Below, one piece after another: positions 1-9,748 of a DNA stretch of 64,000 nucleotides (the first letter of the stretch is position 1; every line of letters begins with the position of its first letter). The stretch spans positions 184,548 through 248,547 of the forward strand of contig JACPDW010000020.1 of assembly GCA_016183815.1 (NCBI GenBank), written 5' to 3'. Origin of the DNA: Flavobacteriia bacterium. GTDB taxonomy: Bacteria; Bacteroidota; Bacteroidia; Flavobacteriales_D; Crocinitomicaceae. The translations under genes and the position numbers were made by a program. A model generated the notes under the pieces. That model worked only from the letters and a program-made list of their open reading frames with translations, ran no database searches and was not told where the DNA came from.

Positions 1-533
1 TAAATGTTAGTAATGTTTTAATCTCTTTTATTCAAGATGACGCTATAGATGTAGATCAAAATTGGGCAGGTACTTTAGATAATTTTTATGTTATCAATAA
101 CACTGGTACTGGTTCTGATGAAGGTATGGAGATTGATGGTCCAGAAGGTACTTTAACTGATGGATATTTTACTATCAAAAATGGTACATGTATTATTTAT
201 GGTGGTGGTGAAGCAAGAGCTGATTTTAAATCTAAAGCTCAAGGAACGGTAGAAAATGTAACTTTTGGTAAAGCTAGAATTTCAGCAAGTTTTAATGATG
301 CGGATTGTACTGATAAATTAGATGCTTTTACGAATTTAGTTTCGGACAAATTAAAATTTGTTAATGCTAAATTTACAGAAATTAGTGTAGAAACTTCTAG
401 TACTTTATGTACTGTTCCTTCAAATTACAATACTGTTGCTGGGACATTTATGTCTTCAAATTCAGCAGCTACAGGGGCTGACAAATCAGTATTTAATTCT
501 TGGTCATGGACATCGATCAAAGGAAAATTATAA
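1..533 (+). CDS. Surface/exported protein, C-terminal part (5' end outside window)
   Basis: The reading frame is open from base 3 and ends with TAA at 531-533, so only the last roughly 177 residues are present. The visible part is rich in N, T, G and V in short alternating strands (for example DNFYVINNTGTGSDEGMEID). That pattern suits a right-handed beta-helix or beta-rich extracellular protein. An EIDGPEGTL stretch followed by GYFTIKNG resembles hypothetical proteins often encoded just upstream of TonB-dependent receptors in Flavobacteria, which I recall rather than looked up. A strong hairpin terminator separates it from the receptor gene. The function is unknown and the signal peptide, if any, lies outside the window. 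Confidence 0.7.
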   Translation, partial: NVSNVLISFIQDDAIDVDQNWAGTLDNFYVINNTGTGSDEGMEIDGPEGTLTDGYFTIKNGTCIIYGGGEARADFKSKAQGTVENVTFGKARISASFNDADCTDKLDAFTNLVSDKLKFVNAKFTEISVETSSTLCTVPSNYNTVAGTFMSSNSAATGADKSVFNSWSWTSIKGKL

Positions 534-561
534 ATAAGAAACACCAATCAACTATAAACAT

Positions 562-592
562 TCTGGTAATCTTTTGGTTACCAGATTTTTTA
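562..592 (+). terminator. Rho-independent terminator after the first gene
   Basis: Perfect 8-bp stem TCTGGTAA/TTACCAGA (562-569 with 578-585) followed by a T run. It overlaps the in-frame TTG codon at 574, which argues against that codon as the start of the next gene. Confidence 0.8.
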
Positions 593-606
593 ATTTAAAG
601 AAAAAT

Positions 607-3471
607 ATGAAAAAAATAATTTTAATTATTACATTGTTTTATTTGGGTTATGCCTTCCCACAAGGAACAATAAGAGGTGAAATTAAAGACAGTAAAACAG
701 GTTTGGCTGTACCTTTTGCAAAAGTGAAAGTAGAAGGATTAAATGCAGGTGCTGTTACTGATTTTGATGGATTGTTTAATTTGAAATTAAATGAGGGAAA
801 CTATCAATTAATCATCAATGTTTTGGACTATGAGGAACAAAAAAAATCTATTCAAGTAACAAATAATAAAGTACTAGAATTAAATATACAAATAAATCCA
901 TTTATCAAAGTAAAAGAATTAGAAGGAGCAACCGTAGTGGCTTTTAGAAAGACAGCGAATACTATTGCAGGAGATGACGCAAGAAGAAGAGAGTCAACTA
1001 ATGCAACTGACGGAATTTCTAAAGAACAAATGAAAGCCACTGGTGATGGCGATGTAGGTGAAGTTGCTCAAAGAGTTACAGGTGTTTCTGTTGAAGGTGG
1101 AAAACATGTTTACGTAAGGGGTTTAGGAGACAGATATACCAAAACAATTTTAAATGGAATGGAAATTCCTGGGTTAGATCCAGATAGAAACACTGTTCAA
1201 ATGGACGTTTTCCCAACAAATTTAATAGATAATGTAACTGTTTATAAAACATTTACTCCAAATTTAAACGGCGATTTTACTGGAGGTTTGGTAGATATTT
1301 CTACTAGAGATTTTCCATTAAAGAAGACAATTAGTTTTTCAGCAGGTTTTGGTTTTAATACTGAATCTACTTTCAATAAAAACTTCCTATCTTACAAAGG
1401 TGGGAAAACAGATTTTTTAGCTTTTGATGATGGTACAAGGGCTTTACCTGTAAGTCCAACAGCTAAATTTCCAGACCCTACACAAAACGATGAGACTTTG
1501 TCAACAATGACAAAATCATTTAATAAAACAATGGCACCTCAAAAAACCAAAAACTTTTTAGACCAAAATTATTCTTTCTCATATGGAGATCAATTAAATC
1601 TTAAAAAAATAGACTATGGTTACAACGTAGTTTTAAATTATAGATTGACAAATAGAATGTATGATTCTGTTCAATTCAATGAATATAGAAAAAGTACATT
1701 AAGTAATGAAACTGATTTAACTCCTTTTAATAAAGCTACTGGAACTCTTTGTGAAACTGATGTATTATGGACAATATTATTTGGTCAATCTGTTAAAATT
1801 GGGAAAAAATCCAAAATTTCCTTGGTTTTATTCCACACACAAAATGGAAAAAAATCTGCTTCTATAATAAAATCTGTTAATTATGAGATTAATCCTTCAA
1901 CTTTGTTAAAACAGAGTTTGCAATACAATCAAAGATCTATTTCTAATGCACAGTTAAATGGTTCACACTCTTTAAATAAATGGAAAGTAGAATGGAAATT
2001 GTCACCTACTTATTCAAAAATTAACGATCCTGATATCCGTTCAACAATCTTAGAAGAAATTAAGGGCGATGACGGTCAAATTTATTACGATTTAAATAAA
2101 AGTGTTGGTAGTGAAATAAGAAGAATTTATCGTGATTTAACTGAAATAAATTTAAGTGGGAAAATTGATTTTAAATATCAATTTAATGTATGGGACAGTT
2201 TAAAAAGTGATTTTTCTTTCGGAATAATCGATACGTATAAAAAAAGAAATTTTACCATCAGCGATTACGTATTTGATGTAGAAAACACAGACAAATTTAG
2301 TTCGGATCCAAACTTTTATTTTCAAGAAGAAAATATTTGGACCTCAGAAAGAGACCAAGGTACTTATGGAAGGGGTGAAAAACAATTAGCCAATACTTTT
2401 GTTGCTACACAAAACGTGATGGGTTTTTATTTGATGAACGACTTACCAATCACAACTAATTGGAAAGTGATTTACGGAGCTAGAATGGAAAAAGGAAACA
2501 ACACATATACAGGACAAAATAATAGTGGGTCTGTTAAATATAACAAACAAACAGTTTTAGATGAAATGAATATTTTACCTTCATTAAATTCTGTTGTTAA
2601 AATACCAGGAAAAGGAAGTAATGTTAGTAATATTAGAACCTCATATGCTAAGACATTGGCACGACCATCTTTCAGAGAAATTTCTGTTGCTCAAATTTAT
2701 GATCCTATCCAAAATAGAAGATATAATGGAAACATTGAATTAAAACAAACTACCATTCATAATTTAGATTTAAGATGGGAATATTTTTATGGTAGAACAG
2801 AATTATTATCTGCCAGTGTTTTCTATAAACGTTTTATTAATCCAATTGAAATCGTATCATTTGACTTAGCTCCTAATGAAGTGAAACCAGTAAACGCTGG
2901 AACAGCCGACGTTTATGGTGCTGAAGTTGAATTGAGAAAAGCCATTGGATTTAAAAAAGAACATCAATCTCATTTGAGTTTTGTAACGGGTATTAATTTT
3001 ACCTATGTTGTTTCTCGAATTGATATGAACAAAGTTCTAATTAATAAAGGTACTGAATTCGTTACTGAAAAATCATTAAGAGAAGAAAATGCACGTGAGG
3101 GAGAAGAAATTGGAAACTATAGACCTATGTACGGTCAGTCGCCATTTATTTTGAATGCTTTTACTACATTTAAAAATGATAAATTAGGATTGATTTTTAA
3201 TTTGAGTTATAATGTACAAGGTAAAAAATTAGCTATAATTGGGGTAGGAAGACTTCCTGATGTTTATGAAATTCCTTTCCATAGTTTAAATTGCAAAATA
3301 GGAAAAGACCTTGGTCAAAAGAAATTTTGGAATATTAGCATTGCTGCACAAAATATTTTAAATAGAACAAAAACACGTTCTTATATTTCACATCAAGCAG
3401 AAAATCAAATCTACGATAGTTTTTATCAAGGAATGACTTTTACAGCTGCAATTACCTATACAATTAAATAA
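607..3471 (+). CDS. TonB-dependent outer-membrane receptor with CarboxypepD_reg-like N-terminal domain
   Basis: An outer-membrane beta-barrel receptor for TonB-energised uptake of an unknown ligand. The ATG at 607 gives a signal peptide (MKKIILIITLFYLGYAFPQG). The longer frame from TTG 574 begins inside a terminator hairpin, so 607 is preferred. After cleavage come a carboxypeptidase-regulatory-like beta-sandwich (about residues 20-105), a plug domain (GVSVEGGKHVYVRGLGDRYT near residue 160) and a long barrel ending in alternating aromatic strands. The length of 954 aa is typical. It belongs to the Bacteroidota outer-membrane receptor type whose plug carries a VRGLGDRY motif. A preceding surface-protein gene is a common partner. 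No SusD-like gene is present, so polysaccharide uptake is not indicated. Confidence 0.9.
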   Translation: MKKIILIITLFYLGYAFPQGTIRGEIKDSKTGLAVPFAKVKVEGLNAGAVTDFDGLFNLKLNEGNYQLIINVLDYEEQKKSIQVTNNKVLELNIQINPFIKVKELEGATVVAFRKTANTIAGDDARRRESTNATDGISKEQMKATGDGDVGEVAQRVTGVSVEGGKHVYVRGLGDRYTKTILNGMEIPGLDPDRNTVQMDVFPTNLIDNVTVYKTFTPNLNGDFTGGLVDISTRDFPLKKTISFSAGFGFNTESTFNKNFLSYKGGKTDFLAFDDGTRALPVSPTAKFPDPTQNDETLSTMTKSFNKTMAPQKTKNFLDQNYSFSYGDQLNLKKIDYGYNVVLNYRLTNRMYDSVQFNEYRKSTLSNETDLTPFNKATGTLCETDVLWTILFGQSVKIGKKSKISLVLFHTQNGKKSASIIKSVNYEINPSTLLKQSLQYNQRSISNAQLNGSHSLNKWKVEWKLSPTYSKINDPDIRSTILEEIKGDDGQIYYDLNKSVGSEIRRIYRDLTEINLSGKIDFKYQFNVWDSLKSDFSFGIIDTYKKRNFTISDYVFDVENTDKFSSDPNFYFQEENIWTSERDQGTYGRGEKQLANTFVATQNVMGFYLMNDLPITTNWKVIYGARMEKGNNTYTGQNNSGSVKYNKQTVLDEMNILPSLNSVVKIPGKGSNVSNIRTSYAKTLARPSFREISVAQIYDPIQNRRYNGNIELKQTTIHNLDLRWEYFYGRTELLSASVFYKRFINPIEIVSFDLAPNEVKPVNAGTADVYGAEVELRKAIGFKKEHQSHLSFVTGINFTYVVSRIDMNKVLINKGTEFVTEKSLREENAREGEEIGNYRPMYGQSPFILNAFTTFKNDKLGLIFNLSYNVQGKKLAIIGVGRLPDVYEIPFHSLNCKIGKDLGQKKFWNISIAAQNILNRTKTRSYISHQAENQIYDSFYQGMTFTAAITYTIK

Positions 3472-3492
3472 TAAATATTTTGATTTTTTTTT

Positions 3493-3525
3493 AAACCTCA
3501 TTCTTTTTAGAGTGAGGTTTTTTTG
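3493..3525 (+). terminator. Rho-independent terminator after the TonB receptor
   Basis: AACCTCATTCT pairs with AGAGTGAGGTT around a short T-rich loop and is followed by a run of seven T. It lies 22 bp past the receptor stop codon. Confidence 0.85.
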
Positions 3526-3678
3526 TTTATTTTTTTGAGTCTTTGTAAACTATATACTAGTAGAATTGGAAGTAACATAAGAGAATTTATATAATGTTTT
3601 TTAACGTGAACTGAGAATAATTATAGTTTTATTTTCATTTTGTTTAATAAATCAAACATAAGGTTTTAATTAATTCTC

Positions 3679-3686
3679 TAATTTTG
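3679..3686 (+). promoter_or_regulatory. Bacteroidota-type -7 promoter element for the helicase gene
   Basis: TAATTTTG fits the Bacteroidota -7 consensus TAnnTTTG. It lies 5 bp upstream of the ATG at 3692, so the leader would be extremely short. No convincing -33 TTTG is seen at the usual distance. Confidence 0.5.
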
Positions 3687-3691
3687 TAAAT

Positions 3692-5947
3692 ATGGATTAT
3701 TTAAACGGTTTAAACGAAAAACAGAAAGATGCAGTGCTACATTATGAAGGACCTTCAATGGTTATTGCAGGTGCTGGCTCTGGAAAAACAAGAGTTTTAA
3801 CCTATAGAATAGCTCATATGCTTCATCTTGGTATTGATGCTTTTCAAATATTAGCTTTAACCTTTACTAATAAAGCTGCAAAGGAAATGTCTGAACGTAT
3901 TCAACATCTTTTACAAAATGAGGAATACAGAAATATTACTATGGGAACTTTCCATTCCGTATTTGCAAGAATTTTGCGGATTCATGCAGAAAAATTAGGT
4001 TATCCAAATCACTTTACTATTTATGATACAGAAGATTCAAAAAGTGTGCTAAAAGAAATAATTAAAGAATTTAACCTTGATAACACTAATTATAAACCTT
4101 CAGCAGTTTTAAGTAGAATTTCAGCAGCGAAAAACAATTTAATTTCTCCGGAATCTTATGCAGAAAATCGGGAGATTAATTTAGAAGACAAAATGTCTAA
4201 ACGTCCTCTTATTGGTAAGATTTATGAATATTACGCTGGTCGTTGTAAAAAATCGGGTGCAATGGATTTTGATGATTTATTATATCAAACAAATGTGTTA
4301 TTTAGAGATTATCCTGATGTTTTACAATACTATCAACATAAGTTTAGATATGTTTTAGTAGATGAATATCAAGATACCAATTATGCTCAATATTTAATTG
4401 TTAAAAAATTAGCGGCTGTTCATGAAAATATTTGTGTAGTAGGCGACGATGCACAAAGTATCTATTCGTTTAGAGGTGCAAATATTGAAAATATTTTGAA
4501 TTTTAGGAATGATTATCCTGATTATAAATTATTTAAGCTCGAGCAAAATTATAGAAGTACTAAAAATATTGTTGACGCAGCCAATAGCATAATCGTAAAA
4601 AATAAAAATCAAATTAAAAAAGACATTTGGACTGAAAATGAAGAAGGACAAAAAATTCAGGTCAACCAATTCCAAACAGATACAGATGAAGGAAAAGCAA
4701 TTGCGAGCAAAATAGTTGAGTATATAAATAAAAATCAAGAAGAATACCAAGATTTTGCTATATTATATAGAACAAACCGACAATCTCGTTCTTTTGAAGA
4801 GGCCTTTTTAAAAAGTTCAATTCCTTACAAAATTTATGGGGGTATCTCTTTTTATCAAAGAAAAGAAATTAAAGACCTGTTGGCTTATTTTCGATTGGTT
4901 ATTAATCCCAAAGACGAAGAAGCTTTAAAAAGAATTATTAATTACCCAAAAAGAGGAATAGGTAAATCCACTTTAGATAGTTTGTTTATCAAAGCGGCAG
5001 AAACAGGTTTAAGTGTTTGGGATATTTTAAGTGATATTCAAAATTACTCTATTGATTTAAATTATAATACCAAAGTGAAATTAGATGAATTTGCAAAAAT
5101 GATTTGGCGTTTTCATTTACAAGTGGATAAGTTAGACGCTTATAAGATAGCCATTGATATTGCAGAATCAAGTATGATTTTGAATGAATTAAAAGTTGAA
5201 AAAACTAAAGACAGTGATGGATTAGATAGATATCAAAATGTGGAAGAATTGATGTCAGGTATTCAAACGTTTAAAGAAAATGAAAATAATTCTTTAGCTG
5301 ATTATCTTTCAGAAATTTCCTTAATGACGGACATTGACAAGGAAAAAGAGGAAGACAAAAATAAAGTGGTATTAATGACGATTCATTCAAGTAAAGGACT
5401 AGAATTTAAACACGTTTTTGTTGTTGGTTTGGAAGAAAATTTATTTCCTTCGCAAATGGCCTTATCAGATAGAAAAGATTTAGAAGAAGAACGTCGATTG
5501 TTTTACGTTGCCATTACTAGAGCTCAAAAAACTTGTTCACTTAGCCACGTCAATATGCGTTTTGTTTGGGGAAATATGAATAGATCTGAACCTAGTCGTT
5601 TTATTTATGAAATTGAAGATGATTATGTTCAATTTAACAAAGAAATAAAAAATAATACTGGGAAATCATTAAATATCTTTTCTCAATTTGAAAATCAAGG
5701 GGGATTAAACAAAAAAACCGTTTTATATTCAAATTTAAAGCCAATTAGTCAAATCAATGACAATAATAAAGTTGAATTGCCAAAAGTTAAAGTAGGAAAT
5801 AATGTAATGCATTCACTTTTTGGTAAAGGAAAAGTAACTGATGTGATTGGATCTGGTATGGAAAAAAAAGTAGTGGTCTTTTTTCCAAAAAGTGGTAGTA
5901 AAACAATACTTTTACGTTATAGTAAATTAGAAATATTAGAAGATTAA
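3692..5947 (+). CDS. uvrD: UvrD/PcrA-type 3'-5' DNA helicase
   Basis: Superfamily 1A ATP-dependent helicase used in repair and replication restart. Walker A is GAGSGKTR (about residue 27), Walker B with the DEYQDTN motif lies near residue 225, motif III is GDDAQSIYSFRGA, motif V is TIHSSKGLEF and motif VI is YVAITRAQK. The length of 751 aa is normal for the PcrA/UvrD group. The C-terminal extension ends in a small beta-rich tail (VGNNVMHSLFGKGKVTDVIG) typical of the PcrA C-terminal domain that contacts RNA polymerase. The gene stands alone downstream of the receptor terminator with its own promoter-like element. Choosing between the names uvrD and pcrA is a matter of convention in this phylum. 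Confidence 0.95.
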   Translation: MDYLNGLNEKQKDAVLHYEGPSMVIAGAGSGKTRVLTYRIAHMLHLGIDAFQILALTFTNKAAKEMSERIQHLLQNEEYRNITMGTFHSVFARILRIHAEKLGYPNHFTIYDTEDSKSVLKEIIKEFNLDNTNYKPSAVLSRISAAKNNLISPESYAENREINLEDKMSKRPLIGKIYEYYAGRCKKSGAMDFDDLLYQTNVLFRDYPDVLQYYQHKFRYVLVDEYQDTNYAQYLIVKKLAAVHENICVVGDDAQSIYSFRGANIENILNFRNDYPDYKLFKLEQNYRSTKNIVDAANSIIVKNKNQIKKDIWTENEEGQKIQVNQFQTDTDEGKAIASKIVEYINKNQEEYQDFAILYRTNRQSRSFEEAFLKSSIPYKIYGGISFYQRKEIKDLLAYFRLVINPKDEEALKRIINYPKRGIGKSTLDSLFIKAAETGLSVWDILSDIQNYSIDLNYNTKVKLDEFAKMIWRFHLQVDKLDAYKIAIDIAESSMILNELKVEKTKDSDGLDRYQNVEELMSGIQTFKENENNSLADYLSEISLMTDIDKEKEEDKNKVVLMTIHSSKGLEFKHVFVVGLEENLFPSQMALSDRKDLEEERRLFYVAITRAQKTCSLSHVNMRFVWGNMNRSEPSRFIYEIEDDYVQFNKEIKNNTGKSLNIFSQFENQGGLNKKTVLYSNLKPISQINDNNKVELPKVKVGNNVMHSLFGKGKVTDVIGSGMEKKVVVFFPKSGSKTILLRYSKLEILED

Positions 5948-6019
5948 TTTTTTATTAATAAAATTAATTTTAACTTCGTCTATTAATTACATTAATTTAT
6001 AGTTAAAAAAAAGTGAATT

Positions 6020-7696
6020 ATGAAGATTGTTTTCATGTTAATATTATGTTTTTTTGTTGTAAATATTAATTACACACAAAATATTTCTATTAATGAATTG
6101 GAGAAAAACTTAAAAAAAGCGGAGAAAGAAAATCAACAGTCCGATGTTTGTTTTGTATTGATATCATTAGCAGACTATTATGCAAACAAAAATGAATCAA
6201 GAAAAGCAAATAAATATTACAAAAGAGCAATTGAAAAGTCAGAACATGAAAATTTAAATAAAGAATTGATTTACGCCTATTATCATTATGGATTATACCA
6301 ATATCAAAATAAAGAATTTGACCAATCGGTAACTTCACTTGAAAAAGCGTTGCAAATTAGTAAATCAAAACAAATCAATGATTATTTGTCTGTCGTTCAA
6401 ACCAAACTTAACGAAATTAAAAAAACAAAAGAAAACGAAGAAATAATAACTGAAAAATACAATAGTATAAAGTCTTTAGACAAAGAGGAAGTAGCGAAAA
6501 TGTTGGAAGAAGAGAAGAAAATCAAAGAACAAGAAAAACTTAAAAGTGAAAAACAAAAATTAGAAAAGTCAACATTTTTAGAGAAAATTAAAAACTTAAG
6601 TACTACAAATCAATTGATTGCATTGAAATTGGAATTTAAACAAAGAGAGCTACAAAAAAATGAGTTAGAAATTAGAAAAAATGAATTAGAAATTGACGTA
6701 TTAAATAAAGACAGAGAGCTGAAAAATATTGAGATAGCTAAAAAAGAAGCGGAAACAAAAATACAAAAAAATATAATTTGGTTTTCAGTTATCATGTCTT
6801 TATTATTATTGATTTTAGCAATTTTTATATATAGAGGTTTTGTTCAAAAACAATTAATTAACAGGCAGTTGAAAGATAAAAACGAAGTGATTGAAGCAAA
6901 AAATAAAGAAATTTTGGACTCTATTACTTATGCTAAAAGAATACAATCGGCAATTTTACCTCAACCAAAGTTGGTTAAGGAATTTTTTAAAGATTCTTTT
7001 ATTTTATACATTCCAAAAGATATTGTAGCAGGTGATTTTTATTGGCTTGAAAACAATGATAAAAATATTCTTTTTGCTGCTGCAGATTGTACTGGACATG
7101 GCGTACCTGGAGCAATGGTTTCAGTAGTTTGTAACAATAGTTTAAACAGGGCTGTGAGAGAATTTAAGTTACACGATCCAGGGAAAATATTAGATAAAAC
7201 AAGAGAGTTGGTCATACAAGAGTTTGAAAAATCTAATGACGAAGTAAAAGATGGAATGGACATTTCTTTGGTTTCTTTAAGCTATAAAAATAAAAAAAAT
7301 GTTAATGAATCTAATTTTGATTTGTCTTGGGCAGGAGCTCATAATTCTTTATGGCTTTTAAGAAATGGTGAATTGATTGAATTTAAAGGGGATAAACAGC
7401 CAATAGGGAAATTTTCCCATCCAAAATTATTTACTTCACATCAAATTGAAACAAAAGCAAATGATTGCATTTATATTTTTACTGATGGTTATGTCGATCA
7501 ATTTGGTGGAATTGGAATAACTCATTCTAAACCCCAAGGAAAAAAATTTAAATCATCTCAACTCAAAAGTCTCTTATTGAATATTTACAATCAACCAATG
7601 GACATTCAAAAAAATATACTTGAAGAACAATTGAACAAATGGAAAGGTGATTTAGAGCAGGTCGATGACGTCTGCATTATAGGAGTCCGACTATAG
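6020..7696 (+). CDS. TPR-containing SpoIIE-type PP2C serine phosphatase
   Basis: Signal-transduction phosphatase. An N-terminal signal peptide (first about 20 residues) is followed by two or three tetratricopeptide-like repeats (KANKYYKRAIEKSE; QSVTSLEKALQISK). A long charged coiled coil covers about residues 135-245 and a transmembrane helix about 250-272 (IIWFSVIMSLLLLILAIFIY). The C-terminal SpoIIE/PP2C domain starts near residue 300 with SITYAKRIQSAILP and contains the metal-binding AGDFYWLE, DCTGHGVPGAM and FTDGYVDQFGG motifs. This predicts a periplasmic sensor and a cytoplasmic phosphatase, a layout common in Bacteroidota. The very 3' end of the gene is the first copy of a 33-bp direct repeat. 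The substrate is unknown. Confidence 0.88.
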   Translation: MKIVFMLILCFFVVNINYTQNISINELEKNLKKAEKENQQSDVCFVLISLADYYANKNESRKANKYYKRAIEKSEHENLNKELIYAYYHYGLYQYQNKEFDQSVTSLEKALQISKSKQINDYLSVVQTKLNEIKKTKENEEIITEKYNSIKSLDKEEVAKMLEEEKKIKEQEKLKSEKQKLEKSTFLEKIKNLSTTNQLIALKLEFKQRELQKNELEIRKNELEIDVLNKDRELKNIEIAKKEAETKIQKNIIWFSVIMSLLLLILAIFIYRGFVQKQLINRQLKDKNEVIEAKNKEILDSITYAKRIQSAILPQPKLVKEFFKDSFILYIPKDIVAGDFYWLENNDKNILFAAADCTGHGVPGAMVSVVCNNSLNRAVREFKLHDPGKILDKTRELVIQEFEKSNDEVKDGMDISLVSLSYKNKKNVNESNFDLSWAGAHNSLWLLRNGELIEFKGDKQPIGKFSHPKLFTSHQIETKANDCIYIFTDGYVDQFGGIGITHSKPQGKKFKSSQLKSLLLNIYNQPMDIQKNILEEQLNKWKGDLEQVDDVCIIGVRL

Positions 7697-7802
7697 GACG
7701 AACTAGAATGTATGACGGAATAGATCCCGATTATAAGAGTAAAAAATAAATAAAAATGTTCATTTTCGGGGTCGATGACGTCTGCATTATAGGAGTCCGA
7801 CT
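7660..7802 (+). repeat. 33-bp perfect direct repeat, one copy being the 3' end of the phosphatase gene
   Basis: Bases 7660-7692 and 7770-7802 are identical (starting GGTCGATGACGTCTGC, ending GAGTCCGACT) with a period of exactly 110 bp. The first copy encodes the last residues of the SpoIIE phosphatase; the second is non-coding. This looks like a local duplication of the gene end, with unrelated sequence captured between the copies. Confidence 0.85.
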
Positions 7803-8172
7803 TTAAACCTAACTTTTGCAATAGGAGCCCATAAAGGACGAACTATTTGCATTAGTTGGGTTAATCCCGATCTAGAAGTTGTTCTGGATTTTTAAATCCA
7901 GATTACAAATTCTTAATCGATTCTGCATTTTTTAATGCTGAATTTGGATAGGACGAACTAGAATGTATGACGGAATATATGACGGAATAGATCCCGATTA
8001 TAATCTCGAACTAGAAATTGTTATGGATTTGTTTTTTGTTAAATTTTACCATTGTCTTGACTGAGTTTATTTTATTTAAATAATTGCTTCCGTAATCTTT
8101 TGATGTATTTCTATTTTACAATCTGAAGTATGGGACAAAAAAGATAAGCGACTAGGAGAAAATGTTTCATAA
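7694..8172. repeat. Non-coding repeat cluster with palindromes between the phosphatase and rhuM
   Basis: No gene is visible here. A segment starting GGACGAACTAGAATGTATGA occurs at 7696 and again at 7951; the second copy carries an internal tandem duplication of TATGACGGAATA. A related GGACGAACTA lies near 7837. Two similar blocks (AATCCCGATCTAGAAGTTGT near 7863 and AATCTCGAACTAGAAATTGT near 8002) follow them. TCTGGATTTTTAAATCCAGA at 7883-7902 is a perfect palindrome, and a second weaker hairpin (TGCATT/AATGC) lies near 7925. The mosaic suggests a small dispersed element family or decayed repeats. I cannot name it. Confidence 0.6.
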
Positions 8173-9177
8173 TCATTTCTTTTTACTTTTTTGAATCAAT
8201 TGTTCTAATGCTTTTTGATCTTCTAAATCAGCTTCTTTTGCTTCTATTTTTTTGCGTTCTGCATCGAAATTTTCAAACTGTTTTGTAGCAATTTTTTTCA
8301 TTTCTTCATGGCATACACTTCCAGCGTTGTCGAGTAAAGGTTTTCTGCTAAATTGGATAACGTTGTCTGCTTCTTCTTCCCAAAAATACAAACTCAAGGG
8401 AATTTGGTCTTTTACCCTCAATTCTGCTGTATCTTAGAAAAGGGTAACTATGCGATTCAAGGTATCAATTTCGTCTTGACTTAAATAATTTTTAGCAATA
8501 AAAATGTCTTCTTTTCTTACTCTACTTCCTTTCCAGTTTGTTAATCCCATGTTGGGCAAATCAGCTTTTGCTCGGTTAACAATGAGTTCAGCCACTGTTT
8601 GTTGGGTAACTGCATAAAGCAATTTATTTTGAACGGTAGCAAAAAATTGTTCAGTTTTCTTATCTGTTTTGTCGTAATCTTGGCTCAAAACAAACAAATC
8701 TCTGACTTTTTGGTAGAAACGTTTTTCGGAAGCTCGAATATCACGGATGCGTGCTAGTAACTCATCAAAATAGTCTTTCCCAAATTCTTTCCCATGTTTT
8801 AAACGCTCATCATCCATCACAAAACCTTTGATGATAAATTCTTTTAAAGTCTGTGTAGCCCAAATTCGAAACTGTGTCGCTTGATGACTATTAACACGAT
8901 AACCAACAGCAATAACGGCATCTAAATTGTAGAATTCAAGATTTCTTTTAACTTGTCTTTTTTCCTCCTTATGAATTGTTTCCAAAATGGAAATAGTTGC
9001 CTCTTTTTGAAGTTCATTTGTTTCAAAAATATTTCCCAAATGTTTGCTAATCGCAGGGACTTCAACACCAAAAAGAGCTGCCATAGCTTTTTGAGTTAGC
9101 CAAAAAGTTTCATTTTCAAAGTGAACATCTACTTTAATTTTTCCTGCTTCGTTTTCGTATAATATAATTTGACTCAT
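8173..9177 (-). pseudogene. rhuM: RhuM-family protein interrupted by an in-frame stop
   Basis: RhuM (virulence RhuM/Fic-DOC-associated family) proteins are about 330 aa and found on accessory islands; their biochemical role is unclear. Translation from ATG 9177 (MSQIILYENEAGKIKVDVHF) runs through LNRIVTLF and meets TAA at 8434-8436. It then continues in the same frame as DTAELRVKDQIPLSLYFWEE to the stop at 8173. The family normally reads LFLDTAELRVKDQ, so one TTA-to-TAA change (Leu to stop) explains the break. Both halves look otherwise intact, including the charged C-terminal coiled coil, which suggests a recent lesion or a sequencing error. The upstream methionine at 9237 is less likely to be the start. 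Confidence 0.85.
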
Positions 9178-9297
9178 TAACTTATCTTTTGTTTTTGTGA
9201 GAAAATTAAATTTGGGCAGTATTAAATACTGAAACAACTTGTTTCAGAAGTTCAAAATACGCTTTCGATTTTAATATTTCTGTTGTTATGTTATTTG

Positions 9298-9748
9298 TCA
9301 TTGCTTGAATTTTTTATTGTTTTTCACTAATAAAGTAACAGCAATCGGTTTACGAGATCCTAAACTAAATATTTTACCTCCTTCTTTTCGAGATAATTCA
9401 TCACTTGCTATTCAAACTCCAAACTCGGCAACCATTCACAATCTCCACCGTTTGCACACTAACATTAATTATACTCAACAGCAAATCCAAAATATATCTC
9501 GGATTTCCAACTTCTTTCGCCCAATAATCACTTTCATTTGCCAACGCAACCAAATCAATACCAGTATCACTTCCTTCCAAATCATCCTTTCCTGGAAACT
9601 CATTCCACAGCCATACTTTTTTGAATTTATTCGCATAAATCGGGTCTGTCAATAAATATGCCTGTATTAAACGTTCAAAGCGATCGCCCTTGTCTTTTTG
9701 TGAAAAGGATATTTTTCGGTATTTTTCTAAGATTTTCGTAAAACTCAT
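9298..9748 (-). pseudogene. Remnant of a type ISP-like restriction/helicase gene with large internal deletion
   Basis: The 115-residue frame at 9401-9748 starts MSFTKILEKYRKISFSQKDK and contains FERLIQAYLLTDPIYANKFK and DTGIDLVALA. This matches the extreme N-terminal nuclease-like domain of large DEAD-box type ISP restriction enzymes (over 1000 aa). Directly downstream in a different frame, bases 9298-9395 encode SDELSRKEGGKIFSLGSRKP then IAVTLLVKN. That resembles an internal segment near the methyltransferase part of such enzymes. Nearly all of the gene is therefore deleted and the join is frame-shifted. The naming rests on recalled family sequence, not a search. Confidence 0.6.

Noticed and set aside
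9305-9655. 116-codon plus-strand frame
   Set aside because: Antisense to the restriction-enzyme remnant, with no recognisable domain.
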